Shown here: one piece after another, positions 12,602-22,075 of the stretch | Layout of the letters: every line of letters begins with the position of its first letter | Numbering within the stretch: the first letter of the stretch is position 1 | Source of the DNA: Himantopus leucocephalus | Lineage: Eukaryota; Chordata; Aves; Charadriiformes; Recurvirostridae | Length of the DNA: 64,000 nucleotides | NCBI GenBank assembly: GCA_003993805.1 | Contig: RSEF01000002.1 | Span: 1,687,161 to 1,751,160 of the forward strand | Direction of reading: 5' to 3' | Translations under genes and position numbers: made by a program | Notes under the pieces: model-generated | Told to the model about the DNA's origin: nothing | Database searches by the model: none | Seen by the model: the letters and a program-made list of their open reading frames with translations, nothing else

Positions 12602-13477
12602 AACAAATAGAAAATACATGTGCCCTCACCTCACCTATCTTTTGCCTGCAGAAACCGCCCGACCCCAGCTGCTAAACTGAGCCTCGTGAATAGAGACAGC
12701 TTGAGAAGTGAGGACCCCCACGAATTCGGGAGCAATTACTCAGCTCGGCTGAAAACATCAATAGCGTGTATTAGAATGGAATCCTGGAGCCATGGGTAAT
12801 AGAAAATATGTACCCTTTGGCTGAGTGCAGAATTGAAGATCTCTTGGGAGATTGCTGCTGCTGTACGTCCAGGGCTGTTGTCAGCTTTTCACTAAGAAGG
12901 CTGCACCTGAATGAAAGGAACAATTTTAAAGCATTTGTCAAAGTTGATTTTAGCAAAAGCAAGTACTGCTCTGATACCTTGCCAGTAATTTGACTTTTTT
13001 ATTAAACATTGCCTAAGCTCCACCTTATACTATATATAAAGGGAGTGTTTGAAAAGATTATTGCTGGAAGTGAAAGCTTCCTTCTGAGGCAGCATTTACC
13101 CAGGAGAATTAAAAATAACAGGGATTTCTCATTACGTTGATCGGTAAGGAGTGAAAATCTGCAACTGCAACCCAAGGCTGAGGAGAAGTATGGCTCAGAT
13201 TAATTCCCAGTGTAGACCTAAGACCTTAAGGTAAACTGAAGGACCTCTGCAGATGTCTTTCCCTCTCTGTGGACTCTAACACTACAAGGATCCTACAAAC
13301 AGCTGCCTCAGCTGAGTGTCTACTCAGTTACCAGGTGAACCCATGTTTTTTGACCACTTACAGTGCTATGTAAAGTTCATATAGATATTACTAAGGCATC
13401 ATAATTAATTAATAATCATAATAATCAATGATGGACAATTTGAATCCTTCTAATCCAGAGTAACCAGGTCCTACCTC

Positions 13478-13680
13478 TCTACACACTCAATGACACTTTG
13501 GATGATCTGGACAGAAGATCATAGAATCATAGAATGGCATATGTTGCAAGGGACCTTGAAGATCATCAGGTTCCAACTNTCTACACACTCAATGACACTT
13601 TGGATGATCTGGACAGAAGATCACAGAATCATAGAATGGTATATGTTGCAAGGGACCTTGAAGATCATCAGGTTCCAACC
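13478..13680. repeat. N-separated direct duplication of 101 bp
   Basis: Copy 1 is 13478-13578, a single N lies at 13579 and copy 2 is 13580-13680. The copies are nearly identical (for example ATCATAGAATC against ATCACAGAATC). Each contains the last ~60 bp of a minus-strand CR1. Because the duplication begins in unique flank and ends inside the CR1, it is a contig-overlap artefact and not two transposition events. Confidence 0.92.
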
Positions 13681-13731
13681 CCCGTGCTATGGGCAGGGAC
13701 ACCTCCTACTAGATCAGGTTGCTCAAAGCCC
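13518..13731 (-). mobile_element. CR1 LINE 3' end, cut by a 100-N gap
   Basis: Read on the minus strand, this is the CR1 3' terminus: the octamer tail lies at 13518-13537 and again at about 13620-13639 because of the duplication above. The GGTTGGAACCTGATGATCTTC-type block and the start of the next segment (AGCAACCTGATCTAG, reverse complement) follow, and the sequence then enters the gap at 13732. Sequence beyond the gap (13832 onward) is not CR1, so the rest of the element, whatever its length, is in the missing bases. Confidence 0.92.
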
Positions 13732-13831
13732 NNNNNNNNNNNNNNNNNNNNNNNNNNNNNNNNNNNNNNNNNNNNNNNNNNNNNNNNNNNNNNNNNNNNN
13801 NNNNNNNNNNNNNNNNNNNNNNNNNNNNNNN
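13732..13831. other. assembly gap, 100 N
   Basis: Exactly 100 N, a conventional size for a gap of unknown length. It begins inside a CR1 copy, a repeat likely to break a short-read assembly. Confidence 0.98.
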
Positions 13832-14229
13832 GCTGGGTCCCCATTCTCTAAAAAATCTGAGTTGTAAAAGGCAGATAGGTATTTTTCTACAGTAAGACAA
13901 AATTGGATGATATGGAAGCTGTGATATCCCAGTATTATCAGTACAATCTGCAGAGCAGCACAGTGAAAGGTTGATATGGTTTTTTTTCTTTTGTAAGTTA
14001 GAGGTGTTGAAGATGGAATGATAGGAATTGTGGGATCCCTGATTGAAAAATAAATGCCTTTGAAATAAATAAATTAAATAATCCTGTACTCACTGAACTG
14101 TAACACTGTGTTTGTCTCTTAGTTTTGATGATTCTGTGTGTGTGAGAGAAACATTAAGAGAATGTTGAGAATTCTTTCATCTTTTATCACATTTACGTAC
14201 AGATTCACCTCTCTGGGATGCTGGACTTT
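13832..14229. other. unassigned DNA between gap and RTE-like remnant
   Basis: I see no gene or recognisable repeat. It could include the 3' untranslated part of the RTE-like element, but no tail motif was found. Confidence 0.5.
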
Positions 14230-14345
14230 CAGATCATTAGCGCAGAGTCTCCAGGCTAGCAGAACTTTATCGTGGTGCATTCAGGTGGACCAGTAGGATG
14301 AAGAGCAATCTTCTTCCAGTTTTTGCAGTGGTCTTTGTACTACGG
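14230..14345 (-). pseudogene. possible RTE ORF C-terminal remnant
   Basis: A minus-strand frame reads YKDHCKNWKKIALHPTGPPE, resembling the R-[YF]-KD-x-x-K segment that closes RTE-type ORFs. Distance from the YADD-like site (about 1.05 kb) is near the family's spacing. It is a short and weak match with in-frame stops on both sides, and is included because it falls in the predicted place. Confidence 0.4.
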
Positions 14346-15269
14346 CAAGTCAGAGCTTATGTGCCAAAACACCATGACTGAAGAGGTGAGTCCCAGGGGA
14401 ACATAAGCTGCCTCAAAGCTGCAATCCTGAGAGTTTGCCTGGCCTACCATGTTACGTAGGGATAGACTGCCTTGTGGTAAGAAGTGCCAGATCAGGCCAC
14501 AGCCTCTTTTATATATGGCTAAATTGCTGTAAAATATATAAATAAAATACTATTAGAAAGAGTGGGAAAATTACTTTTCTAAACAAAGTGTTGCTTTCTC
14601 CCATGTGTCTTGCAGGGGTTGGTGAAGTGGGTGAGGACACATGTTCAGAGCACTGGGGATGCGTAAGCTCAATAGGAAGTACTTGATCAGATAATACAAG
14701 CATACTGAGCTTTGTGGAAAAAAAATGACTAGAATGAGGCAGTGGGTGTTTATTATCGTTACAAGGTAAAGAAGGTTGCAAAGTAGATTGGGTCATAAAG
14801 ACTGATAGAGCCACTCCTTTGACATGACTCACCTTCTCAAGAGCTCCCCACATTGCTGGTGCTGTGATCATGGACTCTACTAAGAGGAGGAACATCAGCC
14901 GCTGCTGATGGGCCAGTCTATGGCAGCAGGGAAGAGATGGAAGGAACCTACAGGGAACATGCAAATCCCAGTGGATATTTGGGAAGTAGCCTTTGTGGCA
15001 CAGGCTCTCACTGCAAATACAGCAAATAGAATGGCATATAGCAAAAAGATGGGATTAGTTAGTAAACTATCCAATTCCTTCCCCCTCTTTTGCTTAAGTT
15101 ACTGGTGCCTGGACAGAGTGAGAGAAGCTTGTGATGATCCTCAAATGGATCATAACCCCACTTGTCAAGTTCTCTAGCTTTCACGCTACTCTGCAGGACT
15201 TCAGCTACATGGGTATTTGCCCATGGTTTTGGGTGTTACCCTTGGTATAAACCTGCACATGTTTTCCAA

Positions 15270-16330
15270 ATGGCTGGAGCTACTGAAATACAGTCTGTTT
15301 TCTTTATGGTGTTATTAAAATTGAGTCATTTGACAACACAGCATCATGGTCAGTAATAAGCTGTGCATCCTCTGGTGTGTAGAGCTCAGTTACTGGCAGA
15401 ATTAATGGACCGGCAATTCTGTCACCTCTGATTTGATAATAGCTTTACTATTCTGTAGTTGAATATTCTGTCGTCGAATATTCTGTCATCAACAAAATGA
15501 TAATGTCCGTGAGGTCCTTGTTTTCTCTTTGTTCAAGTTTTTAGGCAGGAGTCCTGCAAAGACACAGCCTTACTTAGTATTGGTTTTGGCAGCTAAAGGA
15601 GCTTCTTTTCCACCTTGATCCAAGACACTTGCTCTTTTGTGATAATGAATGGAGTGAATGGCAGTTCCCCAATTGCCTGGACAGCCATATATCTGCAGAT
15701 GATTTAGAACAGCATCAAGACTTTGGTTAGGCTGGTAAGCCTGGAAGTATATTTCTTACAGTTCTGTCTGAATCTGCCTAGATACAGAATTATATTAACC
15801 TAATCTTGATGCATTGACATCCCAAAATTTCTTTTTTAGTCTTTTGAGCAAGCCTGTTGACCATTATTCTCCTGAAGATTTATATAGCAGCATGAGAAAT
15901 GAGGTACCATAATAGTTATCACAGTATGAGCTGTCACCTTTCTGTTCATGGAAGCCGATGATGTTTGCATCCTGGAGTGCCTGAGCAATGATCTTGTTAT
16001 CCCATCTGACGGTAAACAACTGCACCACTTCTCTGTAAAACTAGACATGTTCGTATATGTTAGCAGGGTGCCAGTGGCTCCTGCTCCTTCACCCTCTGAC
16101 ATTGATACTTTCACATTTCTGCTGCAGTTGTGGTTGTTGCCAACTGCTTCTGGCTGGAAAACTGTGAAATTTCAATCAGTGCATCAGTAGAAAGGGCAGG
16201 AAGAGACACTAATCAGCTTCCAAAATGCTTGCAGAAGAAATAGATCTATTTGACAACTTCCCTCCATTTGTCTGTATTCACTTAAAAGTCGGAAATGCTT
16301 TAGGGCTGTTTTAGCAAGTTGGGGGTTTTT
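15270..16330 (-). pseudogene. RTE-like reverse transcriptase remnant
   Basis: This is the best supported part of the element. One minus-strand frame runs from HPANIYEH across VVQLFTVRWDNKIIAQALQD and ANIIGFHEQKGDSSYC to NYYGTSFLMLLYKSSGE, matching the RTE pattern PAEIYK, ELF, DANI, KG, C-NYRGISLL, GK. After a frame change the next frame gives YGCP, then IHYHKRASVLDQGGKEAP and a stop-broken GCVFAGLL, matching FGCP, FHDGMQARV and GVKQGCVLAPTLF. Further on, YTPEDAQLI sits where active RTs have the catalytic YADD/FADD, and TIKKTDC matches the TIxxKKT block after it. The catalytic aspartate pair is not intact. Interruptions include stops at about 15802 and 15579 and more than one frameshift. Confidence 0.72.
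15449..15493. repeat. 15-bp tandem repeat, about 2.5 copies
   Basis: The unit GTCGTCGAATATTCT (variant GTAGTTGAATATTCT) repeats in tandem, inside the RTE-like remnant and close to its decayed catalytic motif. Confidence 0.75.
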
Positions 16331-16541
16331 AACAGTTTTTCCTGCTCTCTTTCTTTCATGCCATACATGTGTTACCTGTTTCAGTGTCTGCTAAGCAGCT
16401 GTAATATCGCTCCCTGCATGGCTGATTAAGGTAGCGGAAAATGCCTTGCATGAATGCTTACTGTAGCGGGGCAGAGTCATCACAGCCTTTGCACCGTACT
16501 CACCGTGGGTTTGGCTGCCGTTTACTTGAGCAAGAATAGCG

Positions 16542-16604
16542 CACAAATTCTCATAATGCATCCACAAATTCTCATAGCGCATCCGCAAATTCTTATAATG
16601 CATC
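16542..16604. repeat. 21-bp tandem repeat, 3 copies
   Basis: The unit CACAAATTCTCATAATGCAT plus C is present three times in tandem (16542-16562, 16563-16583, 16584-16604) with two or three changes between copies. Because 21 is a multiple of three, a minus-strand frame reads it as a seven-residue repeat (MHYENLW/MRYENLW-like). It lies in the linker between the endonuclease and RT parts of the RTE-like remnant. Confidence 0.9.
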
Positions 16605-16906
16605 CAACATAAAGATCCTCTGTGGAACCACAGCCCTGTTTCTCTGATCACCTGGCAGCTTGTATGAATGATGTTTTCTTTAAATTATGAAACCAGAGAA
16701 AATACTGAGAACCGAGATGAAGCACAGAGATAGCTATGGAACATGAATGCACGTGCTTGTAGCCATACCCTGTATTGAAGTGGTTTGCCATGAAAGACTA
16801 TATTACAGATCTTGAGAATGAGCTGGAAAACTTCTAAAAATCAGAGAGGAGATGTTAGTGGGTAGCTAATAGGAAGTTTTTTAAATGGCCTGTCATCCGC
16901 ATGGCA

Positions 16907-17060
16907 TATAACTGCATAGTCAGTTTGGGGATTACCATCTGACCTACTCCATGTGCTACACCTTTACGTTTTCTTAATGAACTAGATTTTGTCCTGAACA
17001 CCAATGAAGCACTAGACAAGTGCAAGTCGAGGACGTTTAGACATGGTAAAGACTGTGTAA
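16907..17060 (-). pseudogene. RTE-like endonuclease C-terminal fragment
   Basis: On the minus strand a frame reads RCSTWSRSDGNPQTDYAVI, which fits the TW-S-DG-x-x-QIDY block near the end of apurinic-type (EEP) endonucleases of RTE elements. The segment before it (around 16955-17060) has interrupted FIKKT-like residues that fit the N-T-x-F-K-K part of the same domain. In-frame stops break it. Catalytic residues further upstream in the domain (the QETRW and GDFN motifs) were not found between 17060 and 18200, so the N-terminal half is either lost or too decayed to see. The match is short, so this is the weaker half of the RTE call. Confidence 0.5.
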
Positions 17061-18202
17061 AACTGACAGGATACACAGAACCCTGTGTTTTGGAAAATCT
17101 GTAGCTGAGGTATGTTGCATGTAGGTGCCTTGTGTTCTGGGGTACCTTGCACAGAAGGATGTAAGGGAATTGTTCTCTGAATGTTTCCCAGATTTACGAG
17201 GTTATCTTTGCTTTTACACTCTGAGTGAAAGGAATCGCCATTTTATCTGTGACTTCTATACATGTGGCTCTCTTGCTTATGGAATTGCCCTGTGAGCAGA
17301 TACATCAGTCCCCAAATGCTCTTGAAAGGTATTTGCTCAAAAGGGGGATTTTGCATACAAATAGTGATATAAAAGAATGCTGAAATCTTTCTGTCAGTTT
17401 AAAAAGAAGCTCGCTGCCTGGGGTATTTCAAAGCTGCTTCCCTACTGGTTTTATAGGTCCACCAGAGAGCTGAGGAGCAAGAACCCAGGTTCTCAGTGTC
17501 TCCAGAAGCAGCTTTGTTCCTTGTCACAGCCAGTTTCTCACCTAGTGCAAACAGAGCTTCTAACGCCGTGCGTGTAGGAGGCAACATTAACCACCAGAGC
17601 TGACACTACTGTTCAATAAATGCCAGTAGGATAAGGAGAGGTGGGGGATTCTTTGGAGGAGGTATCGATGTTTCCTAGGCAATGCTGACAAAAGCACGCT
17701 GCCTCTAATTGGCTCCACTACAAATATTTACAGCTGTGAAAAGAAGTTTGCTGATCCCACGACGGTAGCCATGGTTGCCTATCTTTTTAGCTGCTGTTGC
17801 GCTGGTGAGAAACATGAATAGGTTGCAAGAATCCCTCGCTGGCATTGTAGCGGGAACATTTGCTGACCCAAATGTAGAAGCCAATTAAGCTCTAAAGCTT
17901 CTGTGTGTTTTTCTGGTAAGCCTTGCCATTTGTCCTGTTCGTTAGCCAAAAAAACCAACTAATAAACCCCTGGTGAGGGGCTACAACAAATTCAGGGCTT
18001 GTTACCATTTATATTGGTAGTGTTTATATAAATAAAATATTATGTTTCAATATAATATCAATGTATTACTCTACGAATTCGAATTCCCATGCTGGCAGTG
18101 TCTGTTTGCAGGCCTGTGTACTCTATCAACCCCTTGAAGTAGAAGTGTTGGAACAACATGTTTTAATATTTGTTCTGAAATTACCTATCAGTTTGAATGT
18201 GT
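17061..18202. other. unassigned DNA, possibly decayed 5' part of the RTE-like element
   Basis: If the RTE-like element was once full length, its endonuclease N-terminus should lie here on the minus strand. I could not recognise it. It holds a 12-bp palindrome made of two EcoRI sites (GAATTCGAATTC, 18075-18086). No gene was recognised. Confidence 0.5.
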
Positions 18203-18309
18203 ACTTACTCCTGATGTGAGGAAGGGAAGAAGATGGATCCAGACTCATCTCAGTGGTATCCAGTGGCAAGACAAGGTGCAATGGGCGCAAACAGAAATAC
18301 TGGAAATAT
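18203..18309 (+). mobile_element. older CR1 copy, 5' part (interrupted)
   Basis: This piece matches the CR1 segment TACCTGATG...GATGGAGCCAGACTC..CTCAGTGGT.CCCAGTG.CA.GACAAG, followed by GGGCGCAAACAGAAATA. It stops abruptly after GAAATAT at 18309, where a second CR1 begins. Its continuation is at 18517-18698. Confidence 0.8.
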
Positions 18310-18516
18310 AGGAAGGAATTCTTTACTCTGAGGGTGGTGAGACACTGGCCCAGATTGCCCAGAGAAGTTGTGGATGTCCCATCCCTGGAAGTGTACAGAT
18401 TGGACGGGGCTTTAAGTAACCTGGTCTAGTGGAAGGTGTCTCTGCCCATGACAGCGGGGGTGGAACCAGATGATCTTTAAGGTCCCTTCCAACTCTAACC
18501 TTTCTACGATTCTATG
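18310..18516 (+). mobile_element. younger CR1 inserted into older CR1
   Basis: A 5'-truncated CR1 3' end of about 0.2 kb, from GGAAGGAATTCTTTACTCTG to the tail TTTCTACGATTCTATGA. It belongs to the subfamily with the GGAACCAGATGATCTTTAAG block. It sits between two consecutive parts of another CR1, and GAAATAT is found at both junctions (18303-18309 and 18516-18522), consistent with a short target-site duplication. Confidence 0.85.
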
Positions 18517-18698
18517 AAATATTTTTTAAATGTAAGAAAAACTTTCTTACTATGAGGGTGGTCTAACAGTGTAACAGGTTTCCCACAGAGGTTGTGGAGT
18601 CCCTGTCCTTGGAGATACTCAAAACCTAATTGGACACAGTCCTGGGAAACCTGCTGTAGCTGACCCTGCCAGCCTCAACTATTCTGTGATTCTTTGAC
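18517..18698 (+). mobile_element. older CR1 copy, 3' part (interrupted)
   Basis: It resumes where the 18203-18309 piece left off (TTAAATGTAAGAAAAACTTTC, then ACTATGAGGGTGGT) and ends in CTATTCTGTGATTCTTTGA. The GAGATACTCAAAACCTAATTG block marks a different CR1 subfamily from the inserted copy. A short internal deletion removes part of the GGTTGGACTAGATGACC segment. Confidence 0.85.
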
Positions 18699-19873
18699 CA
18701 TGCCATAAATTCTGCATCTTCTATTTCAGCATTGTTGTGTGTTTTGTACAATGTGTGTCTCATTTTAAATAATGGATCTGAAATCCCACAGAAGGAACCT
18801 GCAGGCACAGAAGGTTCATTGACTACTTGGTATTACACACGACATCTTGCCCAGGTAACGGCCTTTATCATCCCCAGGTTTGCATGCCCTGATGCAACAG
18901 ACTGCACACTCATTTTATGAGTTGAATGGGAGTCAGAATATGCCTGGCAGATTTTGTTTTTCAGGAAAGGAAGATGGTTACCCATGAAAATTTTCATCAG
19001 AACACTGCCTGTTGGTAGTTACGTGTTCTAATGGAAGAAGGTATGAAAATGACTTGATTTGTTTTCAAGACTATGAAATAACATCACATTTTTCAGGAGG
19101 TGAACGTCCCCCCTATTCCTTTCATGCTTCAGGCTTCAGCAAAATAACATATTTTTGGGGTGAAAACTCAGACTGCAGCATTGCTTGGCAAACTTAACAG
19201 CCTTGCTTGCTAGTCAGGGACCATTAGCCTGAATGTTTGTACGCGCTTGTCACAGGCACTGTAATAGGCAAGACTTCACATTGACATTTAGTGCTGAATG
19301 TATTTCTTTTCAATCAGATAAAATATGGGCTGCTGTATTGTGCTGATATTTGTTCTCCATTTTTCAGCCAGTTCTTGCAAGTGGCTCATGAATGCACAGT
19401 GAATTATTAACATCTGTTTACTTTCAATTTAGCTCAAGAAATTTCTCATGAGGTTTGTGCCTTCTTGCTTTATGTAGTGCTTGAACGGGCTTTACTTCTC
19501 ACAGTTACTGCTGTCAGTGTTGAGTCTTGAGCTGAGACTGATGCTACTGACAAATTGACTTGTGGCATAATGTGGCCGCTCGTGTGAGAGCTTTCTGTAT
19601 ATATGCAATGTAGTCTCAGGCAATAAATTAAAGAATAAGCTTATGTGTTGGTTTTATATGTCAGCGATTTTTCAGGAGAGAATTCCATAGTGATTTAATA
19701 TGCATGTACTTTTGGAAATTGTGAATGAGGCTTTAAATAGTGATGAATTATCCAAAAGGTACATGTGCAAGCAAATGCAATTTTGGTGGTGACTCAGAAC
19801 ACAGACACATATAAAGATAGATACCTCATCGACAACTAACAAATCACATTGACCAAATTAACAAGTTTGTACT
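18699..19873. other. single-copy non-coding DNA
   Basis: No gene, exon or repeat was recognised; the open frames are short and without domains. Confidence 0.55.
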
Positions 19874-19925
19874 CCATAGAATTTTCTAGGTTGGAAGGGA
19901 CCTTTAAGATCATCAAGTCCAACCA
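19874..19925 (-). mobile_element. CR1 3'-end fragment, about 50 bp
   Basis: Minus-strand CR1 terminal block: CATAGAATTTTCTAGGTTGG then AAGGGACCTTTAAGATCATC and AAGTCCAACC. Only the last ~50 bp of the element is present. Confidence 0.88.
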
Positions 19926-21639
19926 TTTGTCTCTAAGTTTCTATTCAGCTATTAATATGTCTAGCAGCATTGGAAGCCTTGTACATTTTCTCACAGAATC
20001 GCAATTTTGCCTCAACTATGAGCATAAAGGCATTGCATTTAGGTGCAAGAGTTAATACTTGCCTTTGTCTCTTTGGCTCTATACTTTGTGGGTACCAATC
20101 ACAGAAGTGCAGACTTTGGGAACATATAAAAAAACATTAGTTTTTTTCTCATGTAATTACTTCCATTTTTCTTGTGATCTTTTTCCTAACTCTGTGCTAA
20201 GTTCTAGACTCTCTTCCTCTGCCTTGAATTATTGCTTACCATTCTAAATTGAGGCTTACATGATATTTGTGACTGGAGCATCTCCAAATGACCCTCTCTG
20301 CTGGAAGCACTAACCTTTCCTGGATATTGCAAATGGAAATAGAAACCAGTTTGACACAAGGGAGGATATGTCTTGATACAATCTTTGTTGGTCTTAAATT
20401 GGTTGTTGCACTTCCTGGTGCTGGGAGAATGAGACTATCTTTATCAGGTGCAATTGGTTACACATGCTCTGTCTGCAGAGGAGTGAGGACCATCCCACCT
20501 GCCTCCTACAGGTGATCCCCTTTCTGTCCCATTTTCTTTTATCTGCTGTGTTATTTAATTGTTATTCGGTAATTCCTCTATTTTGTTGAAATGTTTGCCA
20601 GCATGTTCAATAGTTCCCTGACTTGATGGCTACAAGAAGATTCATATGGCTATAAGAGCAGAATATATGAGCAATAAGTTTTCTGTCACTAACTTTTTTT
20701 TTTTTTTCTCCTGACATTTGTGACAACTGCCCTACGGTACTGAGCTGGGCTTTACAATCTGCTACCTCTTTGTGGTAATACCTGTTTTACAGACACACAT
20801 GAAAGGTTTCAGCTTTAGTAGCATGGTCTTACTTGGGCTGCCTTTCCACAAGACCAAGTCATTATTTGTTCACCTATTTCTCGATGTGCCGCCGTGTCAT
20901 GTTTTAGTGTCATTAGCTCATGTCCCACACACCCAGAAAAGCTTTATCACCTCCAACTTCCTTTGTTCCTTTTTCTTCTTATTGGTTACCCACATCGCTT
21001 CCTCCATAACAATTTCTTAGATCTGTTTCAGTTCTGCACCGATTTCTTGGAAATACATCTGCCTATGTTCTGTGCATTGTCTAGTGTTGTACTGATCTCA
21101 CTCTTAATTTTTAATATACATTGTTAATCAACTCTGCCTCTACTTGTCAGTTACCACTCTATTCCAGCGGGCAGTCACTCTTGTGGTTTTGAATTTTTGA
21201 CTCCACTCTGCTATCTGGTTTGCTGTTGGTTTTTTTCTAGTCTGTAGCTGCCTTAGTGTCATACCACAGCAACATGCTGTTTGAGCTTTTTCCCATCCAC
21301 GGCTACTATGTTTGTATTTTCCCCACAGTGAGGTCAGGTCACTAGGGTGTGTTTGGCAAACCCAGATAGACTCCAAGTGAAAAGTAATGCTGTGGGTGAT
21401 GATAATTTCTTCCAGCTCCACAACCACAGCTGACAATTCTGCAGCTCTGCATTTCTACAAATCTGCAAATCTGCAATTCTCACTGTGCTGAATGAGCATG
21501 ATACAAGCCTGATGGATTTCTCTAATGGATTTAGTCAGAAGGCAAGACCAATTTTAGATTTCCTTTTAACACACTGTAACAATCCACTAATAAATCCAAC
21601 CTGATATGCTTCAGCATCCAATTTCCCTTCTCTTAAGGC
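19926..21639. other. single-copy non-coding DNA
   Basis: No gene was recognised. Overlapping short frames at 20772-21127 on the plus strand are hydrophobic but have no recognisable domain. A long T run lies at about 20694-20707. Confidence 0.5.
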
Positions 21640-22075
21640 ACTTTTTCTAGGAAGGTGAGATTTGCCCTTTGGAAAGAACCAGTCATGGGGTTACCAGGAA
21701 ACAATTTATACGTTTATGAGACACCTCCTTGGGGATGTGTAGGAGCTGCATTTAAGGCCAGACCCTTGTCCTATGCCCTTGTCTGAGATAAGCAAGGTTG
21801 TGCCCAGCCTTGTTCCCTGCTGATCCTGACCTTGCCTTGCTGACCTCTTCCTGGCTCAATCTTGGCTCTGCCACATCACTCCAGATCTCTCTGGTCATCT
21901 AGGTTCTTGGATGATGATGGCCATTGTTATTGGCCCTGCTTTGCTCTCTTTGCTCAGGCACTGAGGGACTGTTGCCCTTGTTGGTGAGGGCAATGCCTTG
22001 CCTGCCTTTCTGTTACCCTCAGCTCCAGGCTCGCTTTCCACTACTGGTGATCCCTGACAATGGGGTGGTGGATGG
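21640..22075 (+). mobile_element. weak candidate for an old endogenous-retrovirus LTR
   Basis: The segment from about 21700 changes to a C/T-rich style (repeated CCTTG, CCTGCTGA, CTTGCTGACCTC, TTTGCTCAGGCACTGAGGGA) after a TATA-like GCATTTAAGGCCAG at about 21747. The overall look recalls solo LTRs of avian ERVL-type elements. No TG...CA ends, target-site duplication, primer-binding site or internal genes were identified, and the boundaries are guesses. It may equally be ordinary single-copy DNA. Confidence 0.25.

Larger units (their letters stand above)
9104..13477. other. single-copy non-coding DNA
   Basis: No gene was recognised. It holds a (TTA)n microsatellite, a single N at 10511 followed by a poly-A run, a C10 run, and a homeobox/POU-like site cluster around 12364-12384. 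Open frames reach only about 99 codons and show no domain. Confidence 0.55.
14230..17060 (-). mobile_element. degenerate RTE-clade (BovB/AviRTE-like) LINE remnant
   Basis: Translating the minus strand in all three frames gives a collinear series of pieces that fit an RTE-clade non-LTR retrotransposon protein. From 5' to 3' on the minus strand they are an endonuclease end (TWSRSDGNPQTDY, 16907-16954), the linker with HFGS (16216-16227), the RT entry HPANIYEH (about 16044-16067), KGDSSYCDNYYG (15906-15941), YGCP (15678-15689), GCVFAG (15552-15569), a YADD-like YTPED (15367-15381), TIKKTDC (15290-15310) and a C-terminal YKDHCK (14322-14339). Spacing between the pieces is close to that of BovB-type ORFs. 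At least three frames and several stops are needed, so it is long dead. The family call rests on recalled motifs, not on a search. The 5' limit and exact 3' end are uncertain, and no typical 3' simple-repeat tail was recognised. Confidence 0.7.

Noticed and set aside
14509..14964. 151-codon minus-strand frame as an independent gene
   Set aside because: It lies inside the RTE-like remnant between its RT and C-terminal pieces and shows no separate domain; most likely a chance frame in the decayed element.
15836..16114. minus-strand frame with HFSCCYINL, resembling a retroviral envelope CC-Y-I-N motif
   Set aside because: The same DNA read in the neighbouring frame gives a longer, ordered series of RTE reverse-transcriptase motifs, which explains it better.
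18075..18086. GAATTCGAATTC double EcoRI palindrome as a cloning-linker contaminant
   Set aside because: The flanks are ordinary AT-rich genomic DNA and no vector sequence is present; chance is enough.
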